A DNA stretch of 64,000 nt from contig JAJFGO010000106.1 in NCBI GenBank assembly GCA_021776095.1, positions 1-64,000 of the forward strand, read 5' to 3'. This stretch comes from Kiloniellaceae bacterium. Its GTDB lineage: Bacteria > Pseudomonadota > Alphaproteobacteria > Kiloniellales > J153. A model generated the notes under the pieces. The model was not told where the DNA came from, did no database searches, and worked only from the letters and a program-made list of their open reading frames with translations. Below are positions 1-7,608 of this stretch, piece after piece (within the stretch, counting starts at the first letter, position 1; each line of letters begins with the position of its first letter). The position numbers and the translations under genes are program-made.

Positions 1-217
1 TTTCGCGGAAAAGGGTTAGGGAAGACTTTAGGCGCAGATCGCCGCGCTCTTCCGCGACGTTGCGCTTCTGCCGAATTGGCGGAATCCTCGGCGGCGCCGG
101 CACTTGCTGCAGTGGCAGCGCTACGGTCGAGGTGCGTGGCATTGCTCCGAGCTCACCACCTACGCGGGTCTTGGATGGCCTCGCGACCCTCCATGGCCAC
201 GGCCACATCATAGCCAA

Positions 218-231
218 TTGATTACGATCAA
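218..231. promoter_or_regulatory. FNR/FixK-type anaerobox
   Basis: The sequence TTGATTACGATCAA is a perfect match to the FNR/FixK/DNR consensus TTGAT-N4-ATCAA. It lies 64 bases before the start codon of the cytochrome gene at 295. A site centred near 224.5 would activate a class II promoter starting near position 266, which fits the spacing. I infer oxygen-limited or nitric-oxide-linked induction of the cytochrome gene. Confidence 0.75.
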
Positions 232-294
232 TGTCTGACAGGATTCCTCTAGTAAGATCTTCTGCCGCCGGTCTAACACGGAAAGGAGCAGCCC

Positions 295-966
295 ATGAAA
301 CGGATTGCGTTGATTTTTACGTTCACCGGACTTGTCGCGGCGGCGGCCTTGGCCTTCGCGCCGACAGTTGGCGCACACGGGCCCGAAACCGAGCCAGACG
401 ACTCAGGTCAGCGCCCTCAAATCGATAGCGGGCGCATGGACGGCGAGCACATGGACGGCGAGCACATGGACGGCGGGCATATGGGCGGTGGCATGATGCC
501 GCAAGACTTAGACGAAATGCGCGAGTTGCATCGCGGCCATAAGCATGGCCACGATTTCGAGGCGATGGGCGAGATGTCGCCCCAACAGCGCGCCCGGGTC
601 ATGGCCCTGATGCATGAAATCGGTGTGGCAATGCCGCCCATGGATCCGCGACGCGGACGCCTCCTCTTCGTCAACAAGGGTTGCGTCGCCTGCCATGCGG
701 TCAACGGCATCGGTGGCGATCTCGGTCCGGCGCTTGATGCCGCCGATATGCCGCGACCGATGAACGCCTTCGAGTTCGCCGCGCGTATGTGGCGGGGGGC
801 GCAGGCAATGACGGCGCTACAGGAAGACCTGTTGGGAGATGTAGTCGCGCTGGACGGTCAGGATCTCGCCGATCTCGTCGCCTTCGCCCACGACAGCGAG
901 GAACAGGCACGGTTGAACGCGGACCAGATCCCCGAACGCTTTCAGACTGTAATAGACGGCGATTAG
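295..966 (+). CDS. c-type cytochrome with His/Met-rich region
   Basis: Predicted periplasmic monohaem cytochrome c, 223 residues. Residues 1-27 form a Sec signal peptide. A single haem-binding CVACH motif sits at residues 130-134, followed by a class I cytochrome fold in which conserved Met residues could serve as the sixth ligand. Before the haem domain lies a low-complexity stretch (about residues 48-67) built from MDGEH-type units and GGGMM, rich in His and Met and resembling copper-binding segments. An AAAGGAG Shine-Dalgarno lies just upstream of the ATG. The FNR/FixK box at 218-231 suggests microoxic expression. The electron partner is unknown. The family is certain from CxxCH; the specific role is not recognised. 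Confidence 0.85.
   Translation: MKRIALIFTFTGLVAAAALAFAPTVGAHGPETEPDDSGQRPQIDSGRMDGEHMDGEHMDGGHMGGGMMPQDLDEMRELHRGHKHGHDFEAMGEMSPQQRARVMALMHEIGVAMPPMDPRRGRLLFVNKGCVACHAVNGIGGDLGPALDAADMPRPMNAFEFAARMWRGAQAMTALQEDLLGDVVALDGQDLADLVAFAHDSEEQARLNADQIPERFQTVIDGD
433..481 (+). repeat. 15-bp tandem repeat in cytochrome gene
   Basis: Three head-to-tail copies of a 15-base unit, ATGGACGGCGAGCAC with the third slightly diverged, encode MDGEH-MDGEH-MDGGH in the cytochrome gene. In-frame unit length means slippage would change the number of His/Met pairs without breaking the gene. Confidence 0.8.
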
Positions 967-994
967 CGCCAAGCGGCGAACCGTGACCGCGGCG

Positions 995-1393
995 TCAGAA
1001 AAGGCCGTTGACCTTCTGCACGGCTCGGACGTAGTCGATGATCGTCTTTAACTGTTCGTCGTTGACGCCTTCGACCGGCTTCATGTCACCGAACTGCCAG
1101 TGGTGCGCCTTGGCGCCCTGTTTCGGCGCCACCATGAAGGCGCGGTCGCCGTGATGGCCCGGATGATAGACGCGGTGCAGGAAGGTCGGGCCCTTGTCCG
1201 AACCGGCCGTGCTGGCGCCGTGGCATTCGGCGCAATAGGCATCGTAGTTCAGCTTGCCGAGGTTCAGCCTCGGGGTCATGTCCGGCTGCTTGACCGAGCC
1301 CAAGTCGAGCTGTTGGCCGGCGACCGGCAGTTGACCGGCGGCGAAGACACCAGCAGCAACAAGCGCTCCGGTGATCCATTGCTTGGTTCTCAT
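995..1393 (-). CDS. small periplasmic c-type cytochrome
   Basis: Monohaem class I cytochrome c of 132 residues. Residues 1-26 form a signal peptide. The haem motif CAECH is at residues 54-58, and a GDMKPV segment about 50 residues later fits the axial Met ligand. The C-terminal helix NDEQLKTIIDYVRAVQ is typical of the fold. It would carry electrons in the periplasm. It converges on the cytochrome gene at 295-966, with stops 28 bases apart, so the two haem genes may serve related chains but are not co-transcribed. The partner oxidase or dehydrogenase is not in the window. Confidence 0.85.
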   Translation of the reverse strand: MRTKQWITGALVAAGVFAAGQLPVAGQQLDLGSVKQPDMTPRLNLGKLNYDAYCAECHGASTAGSDKGPTFLHRVYHPGHHGDRAFMVAPKQGAKAHHWQFGDMKPVEGVNDEQLKTIIDYVRAVQKVNGLF

Positions 1394-1649
1394 GTTTTCT
1401 TCTTTTTCCTACCGGGTCGTCGACAAATAGCGGACTAACCGTAATCTATGCGGCCCGCGCCGGGTCCATGCTAACTGGCGTCTTGGCGACTCGAAAGCTC
1501 AAATCCATCGACTCGGTCGGGATTTGTGGCGATTGCGGCGAGAAGCAAACATTGCGAAGACATCAATAGCCCCGCACCACGAAGGCCGAATGCGACCTGC
1601 CGGACGCCGTCCCCGTGGAGCGGGTTTTGCACGCCCTGGTTCGCGTGCC

Positions 1650-2090
1650 CTATCGTTTCCGTGGCTCCGGACTCGACACCGGCCGGCGCGCCTCGCAATG
1701 GGGGTCGAGCAGAGCGTCCAGGATCGGACAGGTGCCGCCGAGCGTGTCGGGACAGGCCTCCGTGATGGTCAGCAGCGCGTCGGCAATGCGCGTCAGGTTG
1801 GCGATCCGCCCACGCACTTCCTCGAGGTGTCGACTGGCAATCGCCTTTACGCCGCACTGGTCGGGTTGATCCGCTGCGGCAAGCGCCAGAAGCGAACGAA
1901 CGTCCTTCAGCGAAAATCCCAAGCGCCGAGCGCTTCCGATGAAAGCCAGTTGCTGTGCATGCACGCGGCTGTACACGCGATAGCCGTTGGCGCCCCGCGG
2001 CGGTGGCGTGATGGCGCCCGCTTTCTCATAGTATCGGACAGTTTCTACGCTGAGCCCGGCCTGCTCCGCGACCTCGCCTACCCTCAGCAT
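1650..2090 (-). CDS. MerR-family metal-sensing regulator (ZntR/CadR/PbrR/MerR type)
   Basis: Transcriptional regulator of 146 residues. Residues 1-70 form the MerR winged helix-turn-helix (GEVAEQAGLSVETVRYYEKAG, then NGYRVYS). A dimerisation helix follows, then a metal-binding loop. Cysteines fall at 79, 113 and 121, matching the three-cysteine pattern of MerR, ZntR, CadR and PbrR; CueR and GolS have Ser at the position of Cys79. This predicts a sensor of a divalent soft metal (Zn, Cd, Pb or Hg), not Cu(I). A fourth Cys is at 132 near the tail. The gene is divergent from the operon at 2300-5173, with a MerR-type operator between them. Which metal it senses cannot be read from sequence. Confidence 0.88.
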   Translation of the reverse strand: MLRVGEVAEQAGLSVETVRYYEKAGAITPPPRGANGYRVYSRVHAQQLAFIGSARRLGFSLKDVRSLLALAAADQPDQCGVKAIASRHLEEVRGRIANLTRIADALLTITEACPDTLGGTCPILDALLDPHCEARRPVSSPEPRKR

Positions 2091-2119
2091 GACCGTCTCC
2101 TTTCTCTAGCGGTTCGGAC

Positions 2120-2150
2120 TTGACCCTAGAGTAACTATAGGGTTTAGCCT
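2120..2150 (+). promoter_or_regulatory. MerR-type promoter/operator with 19-bp spacer
   Basis: A -35 element TTGACC (2120-2125) and a -10-like TAGCCT (2145-2150) are separated by 19 bases, the over-long spacer typical of MerR-activated promoters. Between them is a 21-bp dyad (2123-2143) with arms ACCCTAGAG and CTATAGGGT around TAA, close to known CadR/PbrR/ZntR operators. The promoter reads rightwards towards the gene at 2300, not towards the regulator. Confidence 0.8.
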
Positions 2151-2202
2151 TTGTCAGACCCTTCGGAGATCTTCCGCCCGGATGACGGTGCCGCACGCGA
2201 TT

Positions 2203-2259
2203 AAAGGGCGCGTTCCAAGTTGCCGGTACACATTGACATTCCTGGCGCCCGCGCCCTTT
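2203..2259 (+). other. long hairpin in operon leader
   Basis: A perfect 10-bp inverted repeat, AAAGGGCGCG (2203-2212) and CGCGCCCTTT (2250-2259), encloses 37 bases in the leader between the MerR-type promoter and the first gene. No T-run follows, so it is not a classical terminator. It could be an RNA structure or a second protein-binding site. Confidence 0.5.
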
Positions 2260-2299
2260 GAGCCTTCCCGTCACCTAATCAGCGAGGGCATTTGCGTCG

Positions 2300-3340
2300 A
2301 TGGCAAATTTGTGTAGCGGCCTTCTAATTCGCTGGGTGATTCCGATCGTTGGCGCGGGCGTGGCCACCGGCGTCCTCTTTTGGCTGTATCAGGACCTCGA
2401 CGCCAAGCGCCTTGCCAACGCGCTTTCGTCGGCAAAACCGGTTTGGCTGCTTTTCCTCGCCGGCAGCATCCTGGCCGAACAGCTGCTGCGTGGATGGAAG
2501 TGGCGCCAGATCCTCTTCGATCTGCAGCCGGTTTCCAGTTGGCGGCTGTTCGGCGCCATCCTCGCCGGCTATGGCGTCGCTACGCTCATCCCGCTCGGAG
2601 TCAGCCCACTGGTGCGTTCGTGGCTCATCGCCAGGCTGGAGAACCTGCGGCTGGCATGCGTTCTTGTCACTGCGGCGATCGAGCGATTCATCGACGGCAT
2701 CGTCTTCGGCATCATCGTCGGACTTGTCGCGCTGGCCAGCCAAATACCCCAAGTCGAGGGCAGTCTGCGCGTCGGCCTGGCGATCGCCGGGGTTCTGAAC
2801 GTGGTGCTGTTCGCCGGTCTTCTGTGGTTGCTGTTCAGGGGCCGCGGCCATCTGGCCCGCCACGACAGCCGGATCGGCCGTCTGATCGACTGGATCGCGT
2901 CGAAAGCCGGCACGCGGTTTGCCGGTCTGCGGGTCTCTATTGCCGAGGGCATCGTCTGGCCGAAGCGGCGCGCGCGCCAGACCGGCATCGTCGCCGCCAG
3001 TGTCATGATGAAGGCGGTCGCGGCGACGCATTTCGTCTGGGCGGGGCTGGCTGTCGGCGTGACGTTGAAGCCGTTCGACTATCTGTTTCTGCTGGTATTT
3101 GCGGGTTTCGCGCTGGTACTGGCGCGGTTCATACGCGTGCCCGGTGGCTTCGTCATCGGCTCCGGTTATGCCTTGAAGCTTCTCGGTGTCGCCGACGACA
3201 AGGCCGTCGCCATGATCCTGTTCAACAACGTTCTCAGCATTCTGCTCGTGGTCGGCATCGGCCTTACCGTGCTGTGGCGGAGCGGAATAGCGATTCGCAC
3301 GCTGGCGCACCACAGAGACGAGAACGATGCGCCGGCCTGA
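2300..3340 (+). CDS. flippase-like integral membrane protein (LPG synthase TM / UPF0104 family)
   Basis: 346-residue polytopic membrane protein with about eight hydrophobic segments. It resembles the lysylphosphatidylglycerol-synthase transmembrane family (UPF0104), which includes MprF flippase halves and HpnL-like proteins, usually linked to lipid or glycolipid translocation. No MprF-type catalytic domain is attached. It is the first gene after the MerR-type promoter at 2120-2150 and overlaps the next gene by 14 bases, so it probably starts a three-gene operon. A role in moving a lipid or lipid-linked molecule across the inner membrane is inferred from the family only; the substrate is unknown. 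Confidence 0.75.
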   Translation: MANLCSGLLIRWVIPIVGAGVATGVLFWLYQDLDAKRLANALSSAKPVWLLFLAGSILAEQLLRGWKWRQILFDLQPVSSWRLFGAILAGYGVATLIPLGVSPLVRSWLIARLENLRLACVLVTAAIERFIDGIVFGIIVGLVALASQIPQVEGSLRVGLAIAGVLNVVLFAGLLWLLFRGRGHLARHDSRIGRLIDWIASKAGTRFAGLRVSIAEGIVWPKRRARQTGIVAASVMMKAVAATHFVWAGLAVGVTLKPFDYLFLLVFAGFALVLARFIRVPGGFVIGSGYALKLLGVADDKAVAMILFNNVLSILLVVGIGLTVLWRSGIAIRTLAHHRDENDAPA

Positions 3341-4622
3341 CGGCAGCGGCAAGGCAGGCAGCCCGGCATTCTGGAAAATCGCCGGTGCCGGTGCCGCCTT
3401 TCAGGCCGGTTCCTCGGCCGTGGATTCGGCAACCATCGTTGCCAGTCTCGTCTATCAGCTCACCGGCAATGTCTTCATCGTCGCCGCCGCAAGCGCCGCA
3501 TTGCGGCTTGGCTGGCTGTTACCGCAAGCGGTGGTCGGCTTCTTGGCGCAGCGCGCGGACCGCAGCATGCCGTTCTACATCGTCGGTGCCTTCGGCCGAG
3601 CGATCTGCCTTCTCCTGATCGCGCTGCTGCTTGCCGTCGCCGCTGGATTGCCGCAGGCGTGGATCGCTGGCGGTTTTTTGGCGCTGTGGACCCTCTATGC
3701 CTTCGTAAGCGGCGTCGTCGCAGTACCCTACAACGACATCGTCGGGCGTCAGGTTCCCTCGAAATCTCGCAGCCGGATGCTGGCTCTGAGGTTTTTCGGC
3801 GGCGGCATACTGGCGCTTGCAGTCGCCGCTCTAGTCCATCGCCTGCTCGCCAGCCAAGGCCTTTTTGCCGCGCACGCTCTAATTTTCGCCCTCGCCGCGA
3901 CCCTGATGCTCTTGTCGTCCATAATCTTTGTCTCCGCCGGGGAACCGCAATCGCCGCGTTCATCGGCTTCGATGCCCGCCAGTTTCGGCGAATTCTTGAG
4001 CGACGGTATGACCGTTCTCCGGACAGACGCGCGCTTTCGCCTGTTTTTGTTCACCCAATGGCTCGGCGGCGCCAGCCTCATGGCTCTGCCCTTCTATATC
4101 GTGGCGGCGACCGACCTGGGACTTGCGGCGCCGGACGTTGCCATCCTGCTCGGCGCCCAGACGGCCGGGTCGCTGGCGTCAAATTCCGTCTGGGGCCGCA
4201 TCGGCGATCAATTCGGCAAGCTGCGCCTGTTGCGGGCCGTCGGCGTACTGCGAATCGTGCCGCCGCTTGGCGCACTCCTATGCCTTGCCCTCGCGAACCA
4301 GCAGGCGGACTGGTGGCTGGTGGCATTTGTCGGTCTCTTCCTGCTGATCGGTGCGCTGATCAACGGCACTACAATCGCTTTTCTCGGCTTTTTGATGGAA
4401 ATCTCGCCCGACGATCGGCGTCCCGCCTATTCCGCCTACTTCAATGTTCTGGCTTCGCCGGCAGCGTTGTTGCCCCTGGCCGGCGCCGCCATCGCAAGCG
4501 CGATCTCGCTTTGGACCGTCTTCGCCGCTGCGGCGGCGGCGGCGGCTGTCCAACTGTTGCTGATCAAGAAACTGGCGAACCGGAATATCGGCCCGAGGAG
4601 CTCACCGTGCGCCGGGCCATGA
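3327..4622 (+). CDS. MFS transporter
   Basis: 431-residue major facilitator superfamily carrier with about twelve membrane segments. An MFS motif-A-like turn lies between helices 2 and 3 (GFLAQRADRS), with a weaker counterpart in the second half (WGRIGDQFGKLR). The start lies inside the end of the flippase-like gene, and the stop overlaps the ATGA of the next gene, so translation is probably coupled. The alanine-rich C-terminal helix is followed by a short polar tail. It is probably an exporter of a small molecule, but I cannot assign a subfamily or substrate. Co-expression with a metal-sensor promoter suggests a stress or detoxification role. Confidence 0.85.
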   Translation: MRRPDGSGKAGSPAFWKIAGAGAAFQAGSSAVDSATIVASLVYQLTGNVFIVAAASAALRLGWLLPQAVVGFLAQRADRSMPFYIVGAFGRAICLLLIALLLAVAAGLPQAWIAGGFLALWTLYAFVSGVVAVPYNDIVGRQVPSKSRSRMLALRFFGGGILALAVAALVHRLLASQGLFAAHALIFALAATLMLLSSIIFVSAGEPQSPRSSASMPASFGEFLSDGMTVLRTDARFRLFLFTQWLGGASLMALPFYIVAATDLGLAAPDVAILLGAQTAGSLASNSVWGRIGDQFGKLRLLRAVGVLRIVPPLGALLCLALANQQADWWLVAFVGLFLLIGALINGTTIAFLGFLMEISPDDRRPAYSAYFNVLASPAALLPLAGAAIASAISLWTVFAAAAAAAAVQLLLIKKLANRNIGPRSSPCAGP

Positions 4623-5173
4623 GACCAGTCTGGCTTTCGCTGGCACTACGCGTCTGGCCGCTGGCCCGCTTGTGGTATCGCCTGTGGGGCCTGCGGCTTG
4701 ACGGCAGACCCGGCGACCTCGTTTGGTACTTTGCCTATGGCGCGAATATGCATGACAGCGCCTTTCTCGGACGTCGCCGCATGCGGCCAAAAGACTGGCG
4801 CGTCGGCCGCATCAGAGACTATCGGCTACGATTCAATCTCGATGGACGGCCAAAGGGCCGCGCTGCGCCGGCCAACATCAGTTCGGAAAAAGGGGCTGAA
4901 GTCTGGGGTGTGCCATACGGCATTACGCAGCGCGAATTCGTCCGTCTCAACGCCTCGGAAGGGGTTCCCGGCCGGCGCTACCGTCCGCTTTGGCTGCAAG
5001 CGGCAGACGAAGAGGGAAACGGCCTTACCGCTGTCACCTATATCGCCGCCGGCAACGATGAGGACGGGCGGCCATTACGACGTTATATCAGTCTCTTGAG
5101 AGCGGGCGCCCGAGCGCACGACTTGCCAGCGCACTGGATTGATTCTCTTGACCAGATCAAGCCCGCGGATTGA
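4607..5173 (+). CDS. gamma-glutamylcyclotransferase-like protein (GGCT/AIG2 fold)
   Basis: Predicted 188-residue protein. The family signature YFAYGANM is at residues 41-48. The catalytic-glutamate segment ASEGVPGRRYR gives the candidate acid/base Glu118. The C-terminal LPAHW...L..I.P.D pattern resembles animal GGCT. Such enzymes convert gamma-glutamyl-amino acids to 5-oxoproline. I chose the GTG at 4607 because GAGGAG lies six bases before it; the in-frame ATG at 4619 would be 18 bases away. The first 35 residues (rich in Leu, Trp and Arg) are extra to the family and could be a membrane anchor. It is the last gene of the MerR-controlled operon, with its start inside the end of the MFS gene. 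Confidence 0.78.
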   Translation: MRRAMRPVWLSLALRVWPLARLWYRLWGLRLDGRPGDLVWYFAYGANMHDSAFLGRRRMRPKDWRVGRIRDYRLRFNLDGRPKGRAAPANISSEKGAEVWGVPYGITQREFVRLNASEGVPGRRYRPLWLQAADEEGNGLTAVTYIAAGNDEDGRPLRRYISLLRAGARAHDLPAHWIDSLDQIKPAD

Positions 5174-5261
5174 AGGAGGAGGCAAGCAATTGTCCAGTGC
5201 GACGGTATCTCGGGAATCGCTCCGTTGGCACTTGTATTTCAGCGCGTCAAACAATGCGGAC

Positions 5262-7310
5262 TCAAGCCGCTTCGCGCTCGCTGTCCGCAACGATCTCGAC
5301 GATGGCGCCCAGGATGGCCGTCAGGTCATAGTCCTTGGGCGTGAAGACGGCGGCGACGCCGGCGGCTTCCAGGGCGGCGGCGTCTTCCGGCGGGATGATG
5401 CCGCCGACGACGACCGGCAGCTCGCCAAGACCGACATTGCGCAGGCGCTCAAGCACCTCGGTCACCAGCGGCAGGTGCGAGCCCGACAGCACCGACAGGC
5501 CGATGACGTGCACGCCTTCTTCCAAGGCACCGTTGACGATCTGTGCCGGGGTCAGGCGGATGCCCTCGTAGACCACCTCGAAGCCGGCGTCGCGGGCGCG
5601 CACGGCGAGCTGTTCGGCGCCGTTGGAATGGCCGTCCAGGCCCGGCTTGCCGACCAGCATCTTGAGCCGCCGGCCGAGCCGGGCCGAGACATCCGAAACC
5701 CGCGCGCGCACGTCTTCCAAGGCGGCGGCCCCTGAGTTGGATACCGCCGCGGCGCGGCCGACGCCGGTCGGCGCGCGGTATTCGCCGAAGGCGTCGCGCA
5801 GGGCCCCGGACCATTCGCCGGTGGTCACCCCGGCGTGGGCGCAGGCGATGGACGGCTCCATGATATTGCGGCCCTCGGCGGCGGCGGCCTTGAGTGCGGT
5901 GAGCGCAGCCTCGGCGGCTGCGCCATCGCGGGTGTCGCGCCAGGCCTTGAGGCGCGCGATCTGCTCCGCCTCAACATTGGAGTCGATGGCCAGGAACCCG
6001 CCGTCGCCGCCGTCGGTTAAGGGCGAGGGTGCGGACTCGGTATAGGCATTGACCCCGACCACGGTCTGCTTGCCGGTCTCGATCGCCGCCAGGCGGCGCG
6101 CGTTGCTCTCGACCAGGCGCTCCTTCATGTAGGCGCTGTCGATGGCCGCGACCGCGCCGCCCATGTCTTCGATCCGGGCCAGCTCGCCGCGCGCCTCTTC
6201 GATCAGCTCCGCAACCTTAGCTTCGATCACCGGCGAACCCTCGAAAATGTCGCCGTACTCGAGCAGATCGGTTTCGTAGGCGACAATCTGTTGCAGGCGC
6301 AGCGACCATTGCTGATCCCACGGCCGGGGCAGGCCCAAGGCCTCGTTCCAGGCCGGCAGCTGCACCGCGCGGGCGCGCGCGTCCTTGGACAGGGTGACCG
6401 CCAGCATCTCGAGCAAGATGCGGTAGACGTTGTTTTCCGGCTGCTGTTCCGTGAGGCCGAGGGAGTTAACCTGCACGCCATAGCGGAAACGGCGCAGCTT
6501 GGGGTCTTCGACCCCGTAGCGCGTGCGGCAGGTCTCGTCCCACAAGCGGGCGAAGGCGCGCATCTTGCACATCTCGGTGATGAAGCGCACGCCGGCGTTG
6601 ACGAAGAAGCTGATCCGCCCGACCACGGCGGGGAAGTCCGCCTCGGGCACCTGACCGGCCGCCCTGATCGCGTCCAGTATCGCAATCGCATTAGCGAGCG
6701 CGAAGGCCAGCTCCTGCACCGGGGTCGCGCCGGCTTCTTGCAGGTGATAGGAGCAGACGTTGACCGGGTTCCACTTGGGCACCTGACGGTAGGTGAAGGC
6801 GATGGTATCGGTGATCAGGCGCATGGAGGGCTGCGGCGGGAAGATATAGGTCCCGCGCGAGAGGTATTCCTTCAGGATGTCGTTCTGTGTGGTGCCGCTG
6901 AGGTTGTCGCGCGGGATACCGCGTTCCTCGGCCAGGGCCACATAGAGCGCCAACAGCCAGGCCGCGGTCGCGTTGATGGTCATGGAGGTGTTCATGCGCT
7001 CCAAGGGGATGCCCTCGAACAGCGCGCGCATATCGCCCAGGTGGCCGACCGGCACGCCGACCTTGCCGACCTCGCCCTTGGCCAGGGGATGGTCGCAGTC
7101 GTAGCCGGTTTGAGTCGGCAGATCGAAGGCGACCGAAAGCCCGGTCTGACCGCGCGCCAAGTTGGTGCGGTAGAGCTCGTTCGAGGCCGCTGCGGTCGAA
7201 TGTCCGGCATAGGTGCGGAACATCCAGGGCTTGTCCCGGCCATCGCCGGTTGCCGCTTTTTCGGGCGGGCTCTTAGCCGCTTTCGCAGCCTTGTCGTTAG
7301 GCTTTGCCAT
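5262..7310 (-). CDS. ecm: ethylmalonyl-CoA mutase (MeaA-like)
   Basis: 682-residue adenosylcobalamin-dependent mutase. The N-terminal TIM-barrel substrate domain is recognisable from YAGHSTA, FDLPTQTGYD and the TTQNDILKEYLSRGTYIFPP region. The C-terminal B12-binding domain has the base-off motif DGHSNG (about residues 557-562), then GLSVLSGSH and VVVGGIIPPED. Both domains on one chain, with this length, fit ethylmalonyl-CoA mutase more than two-subunit methylmalonyl-CoA mutase. It converts (2R)-ethylmalonyl-CoA to (2S)-methylsuccinyl-CoA. The divergent crotonyl-CoA carboxylase/reductase and the dehydrogenase after it supply the flanking steps, which supports the assignment. The N-terminal 25 residues are a Lys/Ala-rich tail. 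Confidence 0.93.
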   Translation of the reverse strand: MAKPNDKAAKAAKSPPEKAATGDGRDKPWMFRTYAGHSTAAASNELYRTNLARGQTGLSVAFDLPTQTGYDCDHPLAKGEVGKVGVPVGHLGDMRALFEGIPLERMNTSMTINATAAWLLALYVALAEERGIPRDNLSGTTQNDILKEYLSRGTYIFPPQPSMRLITDTIAFTYRQVPKWNPVNVCSYHLQEAGATPVQELAFALANAIAILDAIRAAGQVPEADFPAVVGRISFFVNAGVRFITEMCKMRAFARLWDETCRTRYGVEDPKLRRFRYGVQVNSLGLTEQQPENNVYRILLEMLAVTLSKDARARAVQLPAWNEALGLPRPWDQQWSLRLQQIVAYETDLLEYGDIFEGSPVIEAKVAELIEEARGELARIEDMGGAVAAIDSAYMKERLVESNARRLAAIETGKQTVVGVNAYTESAPSPLTDGGDGGFLAIDSNVEAEQIARLKAWRDTRDGAAAEAALTALKAAAAEGRNIMEPSIACAHAGVTTGEWSGALRDAFGEYRAPTGVGRAAAVSNSGAAALEDVRARVSDVSARLGRRLKMLVGKPGLDGHSNGAEQLAVRARDAGFEVVYEGIRLTPAQIVNGALEEGVHVIGLSVLSGSHLPLVTEVLERLRNVGLGELPVVVGGIIPPEDAAALEAAGVAAVFTPKDYDLTAILGAIVEIVADSEREAA

Positions 7311-7608
7311 ACCTTCGATCCATATAATGTGCCCCGGAACGCGGCGGCGCGGCGGTCCTTCGCGGGTGCGTCATAAACCCGCACCCAGCGCCATAATACC
7401 GCGAGCCAAGAAGTGTTTTATGTCGATTTTCTTGAATTGATTGTAATTTTATTACGTATAACACGCCAAAACAGCACTTATCAACCGATTTGTGCGTTGC
7501 AATAAGACTCGCCAAACGCTAGGGTCCGCGTCGCGCGCCGGCCCCCTGGCCGGGCGAATGAGGAGCACACATCCGGGGTCACCTTCCGGGCACATATCGA
7601 GGAGAGCG
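7311..7608. promoter_or_regulatory. divergent ecm/ccr control region
   Basis: 298 bases between two divergent pathway genes. A hairpin (GGGTGCG 7364-7370, CGCACCC 7380-7386) lies in the ecm leader. An AT-rich core at about 7410-7470 holds imperfect inverted copies of GTGTTTTATG and CGTATAACAC, a likely operator and promoter zone. I cannot name the regulator. Confidence 0.5.

Noticed and set aside
1471-1857. Minus-strand frame behind the MerR gene
   Set aside because: Its first two thirds overlap the MerR gene in another frame, and the rest has no recognisable family or ribosome site.
3659-4606. Long upstream extension of the GGCT-like frame
   Set aside because: It lies inside the MFS gene in another frame. 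The GAGGAG before 4607 marks the real start.
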